Program-made: the position numbers and the translations under genes | Origin: Echinicola shivajiensis | GTDB lineage: Bacteria; Bacteroidota; Bacteroidia; Cytophagales; Cyclobacteriaceae | Length of the DNA: 64,000 nucleotides | Direction of reading: 5' to 3' | Assembly: GCF_018642165.1 (NCBI RefSeq) | Contig: NZ_JAHHZM010000004.1 | Span: 372,001 to 436,000 of the forward strand | Notes under the pieces: model-generated | What the model saw: only the letters and a program-made list of their open reading frames with translations | The model's database searches: none | What the model was told of the DNA's origin: nothing | Shown here: positions 43,135 to 53,500 of the stretch, piece by piece | Position numbering within the stretch: position 1 is the stretch's first letter | How the letters are laid out: every line of letters starts with the position of its first letter

Positions 43135-45058
43135 GTTGAAAACAAAAGCATTATCTGTATTAAAAAAAGTCTTCGGTTATGATGATTTCAGGCCGATGCA
43201 ACAGGAAATTGTCCTTTCTGTAGCCAATGGAAAGGATACTTTGGCTCTGCTTCCAACAGGGGGAGGGAAATCCATTTGTTTTCAGGTGCCCGCCTTGATG
43301 CAAGAAGGAATATGCATTGTGGTCAGTCCCTTGATTGCCTTGATGAAGGACCAGGTAGATAATTTGCGACAAAGAGGGATATTGGCAGCAGCCATTTATT
43401 CTGGCATGCGCAAAAGAGAAATTGATACCACCTTGGACAATTGCATTTACGGGAATTATAAGTTCCTGTACGTGTCTCCTGAGCGCCTGCGTACAGATTT
43501 ATTTATTGAGCGGTTTAAAAAGATGAATGTCAGTTTGGTCGCCATCGATGAAGCGCATTGTATTTCGCAATGGGGTTATGATTTTAGGCCTCCATATTTG
43601 GAAATAGCAAAATTAAGGGAATATCAACCTGATGTGCCTTTTATAGCACTCACGGCTTCTGCCACCCCAAAGGTAAGGGAAGATATTATAGGGAAACTAG
43701 GCTTAAGGTCCCCAGGCTTATTTGTGAAATCATTTGCCAGAAAGAACCTGAGTTATTCTGTGAGGAAGGTGGAAAATAAACTGGAGAAAGCCATTGAAAT
43801 CCTGAAGAGGGTAAATGGTTCGGCCATTGTTTATGTAAGAAGCAGGAAAGGGTGTAAGGAATTGGCTGTAGCCTTATATCAACTGGGTATTTCAGCAACA
43901 TATTACCACGCTGGATTGGACAAAGAAACCCGAGAAGTAAGACAGCTTGACTGGAAAAATAACAAAATAAGGGTTATGGTGGCCACCAATGCTTTTGGGA
44001 TGGGGATTGACAAGCCAGATGTAAGGCTGGTAATCCATGTGGATATGCCCGAGAATTTGGAGAATTATTATCAGGAGGCTGGGAGAGCTGGACGTGATGA
44101 ATGGAAGGCCTTTGCTGTCATACTTTATCATGATCGTGATTTGGAGCTTCTTCAAGAAAGGGCTGAGCAGGCCTATCCACCTATTGATTTTATAAAAAGG
44201 GTCTATCAGAGCTTGGCTAACTATTATAGGATAGCAGTGGGAAGTAGTTTGATGGTCAGCTATGATTTTGACATCACGGCATTCACTAATATTTATAATC
44301 TTGATGTACTATTGACCTATCACGCCCTTAAGATTCTTCAGGAGGAAGGTATGGTAGAGTTGAACGAGGGCTTTTACAGTGCCAGTTCCTTTCATTTTCT
44401 GGTGGATCAAAAGGAGCTTTATGGCTATCAAATTGCCCAAGCCAGTTTGGATCCTGTGATCAAGGTTTTGTTAAGAATGCATGGAGGAGAACTATTTACG
44501 GAGTATATCAAAATCCACGAAGAAAAAATAGCCAGTATCCTGAATATGCCTGAAGGGCACGTGGTAAAGCTCTTGGAGCGGATTGAAAACCTAGGGATAG
44601 GAGCTTATAATAAGAAAAAGGACAAGCCGCAGGTGACATTTTTAACGCCACGTTTTGATGCGGGAAGACTGCCGCTTAACGTAAAGAGAATTGCAGAAAG
44701 GCGAGAAAATAGTGTTTCAAAAGCTAAATCCATGGTTCAATATATTGAAAATGGAGTGCTGTGCAGAACGCTTCAGATTTTGTCCTATTTCGGGGAAGAG
44801 AAAGATGAACCTTGTGGTATTTGCGACGTTTGTTTAGAAAACAAAAAGTCCGGCAGTTTTGGTGGCCATCTTGACGAGATGAGAGTAAGGCTTGTGAAAA
44901 CTTTAAATACCGGAGCTTTGTTTACCTATAAAGAGCTTTTGTCAGAAGCAGGATTGAGTAACGAGGATGATGATGCCTTGGAATTGCTTCGACAAATGGA
45001 AGAGGAAGGGCTTTTGATAAGCATGGAAGACGGAAGAATAAAGAAAAACGCTGAATGA
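43124..45058 (+). CDS. recQ: ATP-dependent DNA helicase RecQ
   Basis: A 3'-5' superfamily 2 helicase of about 644 residues. Q-motif FGYDDFRPMQQEIV, Walker A LLPTGGGKS, DEAH box AIDEAHCISQWGYDFRP, TASATP, and the C-terminal core with ATNAFGMGIDKPDVR and QEAGRAGRDE are intact. The RQC zinc site shows the cysteines of CRTLQILSYFGEE, then CGICDVC. A winged-helix-like C-terminus follows; no clear HRDC domain is seen. Start candidates are TTG at 43124 or TTG at 43136 just after the previous stop; an ATG at 43058 would add unrelated residues and a 77-base overlap. I use 43124. Its stop overlaps the next start (ATGA). Confidence 0.94.
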   Translation: MSGKLKTKALSVLKKVFGYDDFRPMQQEIVLSVANGKDTLALLPTGGGKSICFQVPALMQEGICIVVSPLIALMKDQVDNLRQRGILAAAIYSGMRKREIDTTLDNCIYGNYKFLYVSPERLRTDLFIERFKKMNVSLVAIDEAHCISQWGYDFRPPYLEIAKLREYQPDVPFIALTASATPKVREDIIGKLGLRSPGLFVKSFARKNLSYSVRKVENKLEKAIEILKRVNGSAIVYVRSRKGCKELAVALYQLGISATYYHAGLDKETREVRQLDWKNNKIRVMVATNAFGMGIDKPDVRLVIHVDMPENLENYYQEAGRAGRDEWKAFAVILYHDRDLELLQERAEQAYPPIDFIKRVYQSLANYYRIAVGSSLMVSYDFDITAFTNIYNLDVLLTYHALKILQEEGMVELNEGFYSASSFHFLVDQKELYGYQIAQASLDPVIKVLLRMHGGELFTEYIKIHEEKIASILNMPEGHVVKLLERIENLGIGAYNKKKDKPQVTFLTPRFDAGRLPLNVKRIAERRENSVSKAKSMVQYIENGVLCRTLQILSYFGEEKDEPCGICDVCLENKKSGSFGGHLDEMRVRLVKTLNTGALFTYKELLSEAGLSNEDDDALELLRQMEEEGLLISMEDGRIKKNAE

Positions 45059-45660
45059 CATTTGTAGAAAATATCTTAAATAAGCTATTCCCAAAGCAAG
45101 GTGAAACCATTAGTCATAGGGAAAATGCAACGTACACCGCAGAGGACAAGGCTAGGGTAAGGCAATGGATGGACTCTGAAGAGGGGCGGAAGTTATTTGA
45201 GTCGGTATATTCAAATTACCATTTACAGAAGATAGGAGAAGAGATTAGCCCTGAAATTCAGGTCTATCGTTCTCCATATGCCAACGGAATTGCTGTTTTT
45301 TACGAATTCCCATTCAATTCTGAAAATTTTTACCAACTTTTCTTTGCTTTTGGCGAACGAATGTTAGATTTAGGATATGATCGCGTGAGTATTGAACGAT
45401 CTGTTCAAGAAAAGAAACAGGGAATCAATATTACGGAGAAACAATACCTTAAGCCCAAGCCAACCTTAATGGCGGATCAAACGGACCAGCTTTTTGGGAA
45501 TGTTACGATAGAAAAAGTGTTGGTCAATCACCAACCTCAAATGATCAAAATCCTGGTTACGGTTTATTCTGATAGACTGTATACAAAAGCCAAATCGTTT
45601 GATTCCTTTATTGAAGCAATGTTTAATTACCCTACTAAAAATGAACAGAGAAGGACTTAA
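45055..45660 (+). CDS. Conserved-looking hypothetical protein coupled to recQ
   Basis: A 201-residue soluble protein with no signal peptide or membrane segment. Notable stretches: TAEDKARVRQWMDSEEGRKLF, IQVYRSPYANGIAVFYEFP, FYQLFFAFGERMLDLGY and ITEKQYLKPKP. No family is recognised. Its ATG overlaps the recQ stop (ATGA) and its 3' end overlaps the Nudix gene by 20 bases, so it is co-translated with both. A role in DNA metabolism or nucleotide sanitation is possible only by context. Confidence 0.7.
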   Translation: MTFVENILNKLFPKQGETISHRENATYTAEDKARVRQWMDSEEGRKLFESVYSNYHLQKIGEEISPEIQVYRSPYANGIAVFYEFPFNSENFYQLFFAFGERMLDLGYDRVSIERSVQEKKQGINITEKQYLKPKPTLMADQTDQLFGNVTIEKVLVNHQPQMIKILVTVYSDRLYTKAKSFDSFIEAMFNYPTKNEQRRT

Positions 45661-46192
45661 GAAAATACTTAACAATTATCGGACACCTTTTGAGGAAGAA
45701 ACATCCTTTATCAATGACTTCATGGCACTTACTGATGACCCTTTGGCCTTTTCCAGGGAAAGGGAGGAAGGGCACTTTACTGCCTCAGCTTGGATCGTGA
45801 ATAAAACCAGGACCCATGCGCTTTTGACCCATCATAGAAAATTGAACCGCTGGTTGCAGTTGGGAGGTCATGCCGATGGAAATGAAAACTTGATGGAAGT
45901 GGCTATGACAGAGGCCAAGGAGGAAAGTGGCTTGATCTCTTTAAAGCTGGTAGACACTTTTATTTTTGATATAGACAAGCATCTGATTCCTGCTAATGCC
46001 AAAGATCAGCAGCATTATCATTATGATGTACGCTTTTTGGTGGAGGCAGCGATGGATGAGCCTTTGACCATCAGTGAGGAAAGCAAAGATTTGGCTTGGG
46101 TTAGTTTTGAAACGGTTCCTGATGTCGTTAACAGTAATGATTCCATTATTAGGATGTTAGAAAAAACCAGCAAATCAGAATTGGTTTATTAA
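45641..46192 (+). CDS. Nudix hydrolase
   Basis: A 183-residue Nudix-fold pyrophosphohydrolase. The Nudix box reads GHADGNE, seven residues, TEAKEESGL: the pattern GX5EX7REUXEEXGU holds except that Thr replaces the usual Arg. The N-terminal half (HHRKLNRWLQLGGH) is like the AP4A- or CoA-like Nudix subgroup common in Bacteroidota. Substrate (NDP-X type) is unknown. The ATG at 45641, inside the previous gene's end, begins the natural N-terminus; earlier in-frame starts lie in the upstream gene's coding region. Confidence 0.88.
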   Translation: MNREGLKKILNNYRTPFEEETSFINDFMALTDDPLAFSREREEGHFTASAWIVNKTRTHALLTHHRKLNRWLQLGGHADGNENLMEVAMTEAKEESGLISLKLVDTFIFDIDKHLIPANAKDQQHYHYDVRFLVEAAMDEPLTISEESKDLAWVSFETVPDVVNSNDSIIRMLEKTSKSELVY

Positions 46193-46338
46193 ATTCCCGC
46201 CTATTTCTAATTCCTGTTTAATGAAATTTACGGCTGGGGTCTGGTTATTTTCGAATGACGGTAATCAGTTGATTATAAGTGGCTGTTAGATATTTGGTAA
46301 AGATTAAACTAATAGTCTGCCAGATCATTTATAATTCT

Positions 46339-46346
46339 TATCTTTG
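46339..46346 (+). promoter_or_regulatory. Promoter of the TPR lipoprotein-sua5 unit
   Basis: The -7 box TATCTTTG (46339-46346) matches exactly; a -33-like TCTG (46316-46319) lies 19 bases upstream. The transcription start is expected near 46350. Confidence 0.55.
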
Positions 46347-46364
46347 TCTGAAAAATTACCAAAA

Positions 46365-47081
46365 GTGAGAAAATTACTAATATTGCCTTTGCTCATAGTG
46401 ATGTGTTGGGCTTGTGCTCCTTCTGAACAGGAACTGTACGATGCAGGTATCAAAGAATTGCAAAGTGGGAATTATACTGAAGCGATCAGTTACTTTGATA
46501 AAGTGATCGCTAAAAATTCAGAAAATACCGCAGCACATAATGCAAGGGGGGTAGCTTTTTTTGAACTGGAAAAATGGGATGAAGCAATAGCTGCATTTCA
46601 GATCTCTATGGAAATTGATTCTACTTCCTATAAGCCATATTTGAATTTAGGCAATGCATTCCTTGAGAAAAAGGAGTTCAAAAATGCAGTCAAGAACTAT
46701 AATATGGCTAGCTCTCTTGATCCCAATCAAACAGATATTTATTATAACCGTGGCCTGGCACTGCTAGGCATGGAGCAATATGAAGATGCTATACTGGATT
46801 TTGATATGGCCTTACAGGTGGATCCAAATCAGGTTTTGGTACATTTTAACCGAGCAAAAGCCCTATTGGGCAACAATAATCCCTTAGAAGCCATCAATGC
46901 TCTTGAAAAAGCTGTTGCGCTTGATGACCAAAATGGCCCTGCTTTTTATCTTCTTGGAGTTACACAAATGAGTGCTCTAGGCAAAAAAGAAGAAGGCTGT
47001 ATGCATCTGAAAAGGGCCTTGAGCCTTGGATATACAGATGCTAAGGAATGGATTGATGAATTTTGTGATACGGATTCTTAA
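46365..47081 (+). CDS. TPR-repeat lipoprotein
   Basis: A 238-residue exported protein. The signal peptide (RKLLILPLLIVMCWA) ends before a cysteine (WAC, a loose lipobox). The mature part is a string of tetratricopeptide repeats: KELQSGNYTEAISYFDKVIA, then the repeats beginning AAHNARGVAFFELEKWDEAI, SYKPYLNLGNAFLEKKEFKN, TDIYYNRGLALLGMEQYEDA and VLVHFNRAKALLGNNNPLEA. TPRs bind protein partners. The start is a GTG at 46365: a TTG at 46344 lies inside the -7 promoter box. The sua5 start overlaps its stop (TAATG). Confidence 0.85.
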   Translation: MRKLLILPLLIVMCWACAPSEQELYDAGIKELQSGNYTEAISYFDKVIAKNSENTAAHNARGVAFFELEKWDEAIAAFQISMEIDSTSYKPYLNLGNAFLEKKEFKNAVKNYNMASSLDPNQTDIYYNRGLALLGMEQYEDAILDFDMALQVDPNQVLVHFNRAKALLGNNNPLEAINALEKAVALDDQNGPAFYLLGVTQMSALGKKEEGCMHLKRALSLGYTDAKEWIDEFCDTDS

Positions 47082-48043
47082 TGACAACAATCGGAAAAGA
47101 TATTATCAATGCAAAGGAGATCCTAGAAGCAGGAGATCTAGTAGGAATACCTACTGAAACGGTTTATGGTCTGGCCGGAAATGCCTTAAACCCCCAAGCA
47201 GTTAGTAAGATTTTTGAAACCAAAAACAGGCCAAGCTTTGATCCACTGATTGTGCATACAGGCAGTGTGGATCAGATAGCATCTTATACTACCGGATTGT
47301 TGCCAGAGCTGGCCGAATTGGCTGATAGGTTTTGGCCAGGTCCACTTACCTTATTGTTACCCAAAAAAGACATTGTTCCTGATTTGGTAACAAGTGGCCT
47401 GGAGCAGGTGGCAGTTAGGGTGCCAAGTCATCCTTTGACAAGAGAGTTATTATTATCCCTTGATTTTCCTTTGGCTGCGCCAAGTGCCAATCCATTTGGT
47501 TATATTAGCCCGACCCAAGCCTCTCATGTAGTAGATCAGCTTGAAGGTAAGATTCCTTATGTGCTGGACGGAGGAAAGTGTGAAGTAGGTTTAGAAAGTA
47601 CAATTGTTGGGGTCGAAGATGGTCAAATTACTATTTATAGACTAGGGGGAGTGGAAGTGTCTGCTATCAAGGAAGTGGTAGGAAATGTGTTGATATTGCC
47701 ACAGTCAAGCAGCAATCCTAAATCACCTGGGATGTTGAAAAGTCATTACGCGCCAAGGAAGCCATTTGTTTTAGGAGAATTGGATCAGTTGGTGCCCTAT
47801 TATTTGGATAAGGGGAAGAAATTTGGTGTTTTGAGTTTTCAGAAAGCTTACGAGGGGGTTGCTGATGAGGATCAAATTGTGCTTAGTGAGCGAGGGGATT
47901 TTAAAGAAGCTGCACAGCAACTGTTTGCTGCTATGCGATACTTGGACCAACAGGATGTGTCTTTGATTTTGTCCGAGGAACTACCTGAGAAGGGGCTTGG
48001 AAAAGCAATCAATGACCGCCTGAGAAGGGCTTCAGCCAAATAG
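47081..48043 (+). CDS. L-threonylcarbamoyladenylate synthase, Sua5 type
   Basis: Makes threonylcarbamoyl-AMP from threonine, bicarbonate and ATP, the first step of t6A37 tRNA modification. 320 residues: YrdC domain (about 1-190; GDLVGIPTETVYGLAGNAL, KNRPSFDPLIVHT, FWPGPLTLLL, AVRVPSHPLT and the PSANPFGYISPTQASHV block) linked to a C-terminal Sua5 domain (about 205-320; SPGMLKSHYAPRKPF at its start). This is the two-domain Sua5 form, distinct from the single-domain YciO at 2694. Coupled to the TPR lipoprotein gene (TAATG overlap). Confidence 0.93.
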   Translation: MTTIGKDIINAKEILEAGDLVGIPTETVYGLAGNALNPQAVSKIFETKNRPSFDPLIVHTGSVDQIASYTTGLLPELAELADRFWPGPLTLLLPKKDIVPDLVTSGLEQVAVRVPSHPLTRELLLSLDFPLAAPSANPFGYISPTQASHVVDQLEGKIPYVLDGGKCEVGLESTIVGVEDGQITIYRLGGVEVSAIKEVVGNVLILPQSSSNPKSPGMLKSHYAPRKPFVLGELDQLVPYYLDKGKKFGVLSFQKAYEGVADEDQIVLSERGDFKEAAQQLFAAMRYLDQQDVSLILSEELPEKGLGKAINDRLRRASAK

Positions 48044-48097
48044 AATTATTGCAAATAGAATTAGAAATTAAAAAATCATATTAAAACCTATTTAACC

Positions 48098-49297
48098 ATG
48101 AACAGTAGGATAAAATCTGTTGATAACCTTAGCTTTGAAGGTAAAAAAGCCCTAGTAAGAGTGGATTTTAATGTTCCATTGGACGGTGATTTCAATGTAA
48201 CAGATGATACCAGGATCCAGGCAGCTTTGCCAACCATCAATAAAATATTGAATGATGGTGGTGCAGTGATATTGATGTCTCACCTTGGTCGTCCAAAAGA
48301 AGGACCTGAGGACAAATTCTCTCTAAAGCATATTTTGTTGGATTTGGAAAAGGCTTTGGACCGTCCTGTAAAATTTGCTCCTGATTGTGTTGGAGATGAA
48401 GCAAAGCAATTGGCAACAGCTCTTAAAGGAGGTGAAGTTTTACTTTTGGAAAATTTAAGATTCTACAAAGAAGAAACTAAAGGTGATGCTGAGTTTGCAA
48501 AGCAATTGGCTAGCCTTGGAGATATTTATGTAAATGATGCCTTCGGTACCGCTCACCGTGCGCATGCTTCTACAGCTATTGTAGCAGATTATTTCAATGA
48601 TAAAGTATGTGGTTATTTGATGCTATCTGAATTGGAAAATGCCGATAAGGTATTGGGCAATCCAGTTAGACCATTCACTGCAATCATGGGTGGAGCTAAA
48701 ATCTCTGATAAAATCTTGATCATTGAGAAATTGATGGACAAAGTGGATAACCTGATCATCGGTGGAGGTATGTCTTATACTTTCGCTAAAGCAAAAGGAG
48801 GTACCATTGGTGATTCTTTATTAGAAGAAGATAAAATGCCATTGACACTTGAATTGGTAGAAAAAGCTAAGGCAAAGGGTGTAAACCTTTATTTGCCTTT
48901 GGATAATGTGATCTCTACTGATTTTGCCAATGATGCTGAGCAAGGAACGTCTAAGAGCGGTCAAATTCCTGACGGCTGGATGGGATTGGATATTGGAGAA
49001 GAAACTCGCGCGCTCTTTGCGGATGTAGTTAAGAAATCTAAGACTATACTTTGGAATGGCCCAATGGGAGTATTTGAAATGTCTAGCTTCGACAAGGGAA
49101 CCAAAGCTATTGCTGATGCAGTAGTTGAAGCGACCAAGGAAGGAGCATTTAGTTTGATCGGTGGTGGTGATTCTGCCGCTGCGGTGAACAAATTTGGACT
49201 AGGCGAAGATGTTTCCTTTGTGTCGACTGGAGGTGGTGCTTTGCTTGAATATATGGAAGGTAAAGAGCTACCAGGTGTAAAAGCTTTGGAACCTTAA
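48098..49297 (+). CDS. pgk: Phosphoglycerate kinase
   Basis: Cytosolic glycolytic/gluconeogenic enzyme: 1,3-bisphosphoglycerate + ADP to 3-phosphoglycerate + ATP. 399 residues, typical length. Conserved blocks: [10 protein letters not shown] (substrate-binding), [44 protein letters not shown], and the nucleotide site [10 protein letters not shown] and [24 protein letters not shown]. All expected elements are present. Followed by a terminator; probably its own unit, 54 bases after sua5. Confidence 0.98.
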   Translation: MNSRIKSVDNLSFEGKKALVRVDFNVPLDGDFNVTDDTRIQAALPTINKILNDGGAVILMSHLGRPKEGPEDKFSLKHILLDLEKALDRPVKFAPDCVGDEAKQLATALKGGEVLLLENLRFYKEETKGDAEFAKQLASLGDIYVNDAFGTAHRAHASTAIVADYFNDKVCGYLMLSELENADKVLGNPVRPFTAIMGGAKISDKILIIEKLMDKVDNLIIGGGMSYTFAKAKGGTIGDSLLEEDKMPLTLELVEKAKAKGVNLYLPLDNVISTDFANDAEQGTSKSGQIPDGWMGLDIGEETRALFADVVKKSKTILWNGPMGVFEMSSFDKGTKAIADAVVEATKEGAFSLIGGGDSAAAVNKFGLGEDVSFVSTGGGALLEYMEGKELPGVKALEP

Positions 49298-49325
49298 GGG
49301 CTAAAAAATAGTAACTATAAACTGT

Positions 49326-49356
49326 TAGGGCTGTCTCAAAAGAGGCAGCCTTTTTT
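49326..49356 (+). terminator. Terminator after pgk
   Basis: A 9-bp stem ggctgtctc/gaggcagcc (one G-T) with an AAAA loop, followed by six T. The convergent rlpA gene ends 25 bases further on. Confidence 0.85.
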
Positions 49357-49380
49357 GTGCTAATACACTGATCATATGAT

Positions 49381-49743
49381 TTAATATTTTAACCTCACAG
49401 GAACAACTCCTTCTTGGATCATATTGATTTTTCTGGCTGCTTTTTTTGAAAGATCGATTACCCGACCAGAAACAAAAGGACCTCTATCATTAATTCTGAC
49501 TTTCACGGTTTTCCCGTTTTGAAGGTTTTCTACTTTGACCAGGGTGCCAAAGGGCAGGGTTCTGTGAGCAGCTGTTAATTCACTTGGTCTATAACGTTCT
49601 CCACTTGCAGTTTTTCTTCCGTTAAATTTATTGGCGTAATAGCTGGCAAGACCCTTCTCGCTTCTGCTGCCTTTATGAGAAATACTGGCACAAGAGCTGA
49701 GTAGGAATATGACTATTATTAAAAGGTTGAACTCTTTTTTCAT
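49381..49743 (-). CDS. rlpA: RlpA-like lipoprotein (septal ring lytic transglycosylase family)
   Basis: A 120-residue exported lipoprotein with a double-psi beta-barrel. Lipobox LLSSC ends a short signal peptide ([17 protein letters not shown]). The RlpA core is clear: [53 protein letters not shown]. RlpA cleaves naked glycan strands lacking stem peptides. It has no SPOR domain, so septal targeting by denuded glycan is not indicated. The ATG at 49743 is used; an earlier in-frame ATG would add six residues. Confidence 0.9.
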   Translation of the reverse strand: MKKEFNLLIIVIFLLSSCASISHKGSRSEKGLASYYANKFNGRKTASGERYRPSELTAAHRTLPFGTLVKVENLQNGKTVKVRINDRGPFVSGRVIDLSKKAARKINMIQEGVVPVRLKY

Positions 49744-49828
49744 TGATAAAAGGGAATACAATACTAAGGCCAGCAGGTTCTACAAAGTGCTTCTCCGCTG
49801 GCCTTACTTGAGTTAGGACTTCAATTAC

Positions 49829-50581
49829 TTATCTAACGAAGATCCATTCATTTTCCTTGCTTTGAGGGGCAGAAAATTCATAGCCATCTACATTGAAGAG
49901 CTTGATTTGCTCGGGATCAGTAATCCGATTTTTGATGATATAGTCTGCCATTAATCCCCTGGCCTGCTTGGCAAAGATGCCGATTATTTTATACTTGCCA
50001 TCCCTATGTTCTTTGAAGTTAACATCTATTATGCGTGATTTTAATGCCTTTTTATCAACGGCTTTTGCATATTCCTGCGAAGCCAGATTAACTATTGGTT
50101 GCCCCTTTGATAGCTCATTGAGTGCTTTAGAAATCTTTGTTCCCCAGTATTCATAGAGGTTTTTCCCTTTTTTATTTACTAGCGAAATACCCATTTCTAA
50201 TCTATAAGGCTGTATTAGATCCATTGGCTTTAGCAAACCATAAAGTCCTGAAAGAATCCTAAGGTGCTCCTGCGCAAAGTTCAGGTCCTCTTTTGAATAA
50301 TTTTCTACATCCATGCTTTTATAAACATCTCCTTTGAAGGCCAAAAGTGCTTGCTTGGAATTTTCCGGGTTAAAGTCAGCACTGAAATTTTGGTACCTTT
50401 TCTCATTGAGTTGGGCGATGTTTTCGCTTACTTTCATCAACTTTTGTATGTCTGAAGCGGACTTTTTTTTCATGATGGATACCAAGGCTTTGATATCAGA
50501 TTTAAAATCAGGCTGGGAGGCCAAGGAAACGTCGGTGGTGCTAAGGTCCAGGGTCTTTGCTGGCGATATTATTGCAATCAT
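49829..50581 (-). CDS. yaaA: Peroxide stress protein YaaA
   Basis: A 250-residue YaaA (DUF328) protein. Family blocks: MIAIISPAKTLD at the N-terminus, NFSADFNPENSKQALLAFKGDVYKSM, HLRILSGLYGLLKPMDLIQPYRLEMG, YWGTKISKAL, NLASQEYAKAV, and KQARGLMADYIIKNRI. E. coli YaaA binds DNA and limits iron-mediated damage during peroxide stress. The TTG at 50593 would extend it into the previous gene's stop region; the ATG at 50581 matches the family start. It ends a plain two-gene stretch and starts 4 bases after the giant adhesin gene stops (50586). Confidence 0.94.
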   Translation of the reverse strand: MIAIISPAKTLDLSTTDVSLASQPDFKSDIKALVSIMKKKSASDIQKLMKVSENIAQLNEKRYQNFSADFNPENSKQALLAFKGDVYKSMDVENYSKEDLNFAQEHLRILSGLYGLLKPMDLIQPYRLEMGISLVNKKGKNLYEYWGTKISKALNELSKGQPIVNLASQEYAKAVDKKALKSRIIDVNFKEHRDGKYKIIGIFAKQARGLMADYIIKNRITDPEQIKLFNVDGYEFSAPQSKENEWIFVR

Positions 50582-50585
50582 ATTT

Positions 50586-53500
50586 TTACTCAACTACTAC
50601 TATAGCTTTTTTAATGGTTTTCTCTAAATTTTGGTCTTTGCTATAAAACTTGATTATAACAGGATAGGTTCCTACAGGTACTTTCTCACCATTTACTGTT
50701 CCATCCCATGTGCAGAAAGGCGAATTTTCAGGGACGTTTTGTTGGATACAATGTTTGATTAATTCGCCCCATCGGTTATAAATCAAAACACTGATTTCAT
50801 CTACAAAGTCGTTGACGAAAACAACAAAGTTTCTTTCCGGATCCTCTGGGATTAGTGCGTCAGGGAAGATTATTCTTAGCCTACAGTCCTCAATTACTTC
50901 AAATGTTTCCACAAACAAACATTCTGCTTCATCTGTAAGCATTAAGGTATAATTTCCAGGTAATGTAGGGGTGAAAGTGGAATCAGTGCTCACCAAATCA
51001 TCCTCTAAATACCATTCATAAGTTTCCCAAACACCCAGTGAATCGATGGTTTGGGTATATCCTTCAATAGCACAAATTGTATAGGAGCTTTCAAGGACTG
51101 GAGGAACTGATGTGGAGGTAACAACGTCTACTCTGCCTGTTCCCAAGGAGCAGATTTTTCCAAATGCCACATAAATCATTCTGACTCTATAAGTACCAGG
51201 TTCGGTAACGGTAATTTCGTCCATACCATCCAGACCAGGGATGTAGGTGCTGACATTGTTTTCATCAACAGTAAACCACACAGGTTCTGCATCCACACCT
51301 GGTGGAAGGTCATAGTTGGCTGTCAGGGTTGCGGTAGTAGCTCCAAAGCAAAATCCGCTGGTTATGGTCAATTCCACTTCAACTTCTTCAGGAATAGGGT
51401 CTACAGTGAATTCCAAAGGTGGCCTAGGACAAATAGTGCCATCTCTTGGTTGAACATCCAATGAATAATTTCCTGGGATATTAGGTGCAAAGGATTGATT
51501 TCTTCCTTCAATCTCACCAAGGGAATTTCTCCAGATATAAATATAATCCGCAGGATCAAATTCAGGGGCTATTTCAGCAGTATACCTTACCCCGTCCTCA
51601 CAATCATAGTCAGGTTCTGGGAGTGAATATTCTACCTGATCATTAATGGTCAGGTTCATTTCCTTGGTATTAGGACAATCTTCACCAACAAGGTCTTCTC
51701 CGAGTATGGAGTATATACCACCCTGTTCCAAAATAAATAATCCATTGGGCTCAGGACTAAGGACGCTTCCATCAGGCGCTGTTATGGTATAGGCCACACC
51801 AGTTGTAGGTTCAGGACTAAAATAATATGCACCACAAGCAATAGGATCAATAGGGATAGAGAATCTAGTCAGTCTTTTACCTGGGATATTATGCATTTCT
51901 GGTGCTGAGACCGCGCATCCATTCGGGTCGGAAATTTCTACAGCATAATTACCTCCTCCAAGTGGGATCAGCACGCTGCCGTCAATGTCCCCAGAGTATT
52001 GGCTGCCATCAGCTTCTTTGGTGATTACATAGGAGCCAGTTTGAGGACTTCCTGTCAAAGTGATTTCCATGCTTCCATCTACTATCCCGTCTGGTCCACA
52101 AGTTTCTGGAGTTGTAGAGATTGAAAATTCAAATCCTGCAGGAGGATTTTCATTGGTAATATTGACGGTTTGGGCGAAGATACAGCCATTGTCATTGACG
52201 GCAATAACTGTGTAAATCCCAGGAAGAAGACTTTCGAAAGGCCCCAGGACATCATCTTGGCTCACATCAATAAATACCTCATTGGTCTCCACGATGGTCA
52301 CTGTATCGGCATCAGCAAGCATGGTTATATCAAAGCTACCTTCAGGGCTAGCACAGTCGGTAGCAGTACTGATGACGGTGGTGGTAAATTCAGGAAGTGG
52401 AAGCACTAAAAGTTCTGCTCGTTTTTCAACGATACAGCCTGGTAAAATAGGATCTTCCACCTGAATAATGATATCATATGTTCCTGGTCCTGGAAGAGTA
52501 TTTACATCCAATTCCAAGTCATAACCTGGCCCCAAAGCAACCGGAGGGTCATCGCTGCCCTGAAGTTGGTAGAACCATTGTCCGTCCACAGGTGAGTCGG
52601 GGGTAAACAGGATGGTGGTAGATTCATAGCAGGATTCAGCGGCATCTTGATTCAGTTCAAAATCAAATGCAGGTCCTGCAAAAATAGAGGAACTTGCTGG
52701 GCAAGAAAGGAAGGTGGAATCAGCACCTGCAGGTACGATATAGCTAACGGTAACGGTATATATACTTTCTTCGCTTATGTCAATGGAATTGGAATTTTCG
52801 TCACCAAGCAATTCTCCCGCTGCATTTTGCCACTCAAAAGTGTAAAGCCCCTCACTTGGGTCGTAACCATCTATTGCGGTTAGGGTGATGGTGTCTCCTG
52901 CACAAAATGTCACATCATCCTGAAGGGTAATTACCGGAGGAGCGACTACCTCAATTTCCATATTTCCAGAATAATAATTAGGATTGCCGCATCTTTCTAC
53001 GTCCAAAAAGACTGTGTAGACACCTGCAGAGTCAAAACTGTATTCCATGTTTTGGAAATCGTCTCCCTCACCGCTGTATGAAAATACCGTGGCCCCATTA
53101 CTATCAGAAATTGTCCAATCATAAAAGTCAATGTCTGGTTCACCAGCTCCTTCAAATTCCACAAGTGCAAGTCCATTTTCATCAAGACAAACCCTTTCAG
53201 GTCCTGATATTTCAGGATCAGGTACATTACTACCAGAATTTTGAACATAAGAAGGTAAACCCAGATTATTGGTGCCATTGGTGACTGGACCTTGCTCATT
53301 ATAAAAACTTGGATTACAATCAGCTCCTGGCTGTATGGTACCTACCTGGGGAGCCCCGACTACTGAAACATAGATTTGTCCATCAGGTCCCATTTGAAGT
53401 GCTCCTAAGTTTCCACCGGCACTTCCCGAAAGGGTAGTTCTACTATCTTGGATACATTGTTCTATTTGGGCTTGGGTACTGGCTGATTCGAAACAACTTG

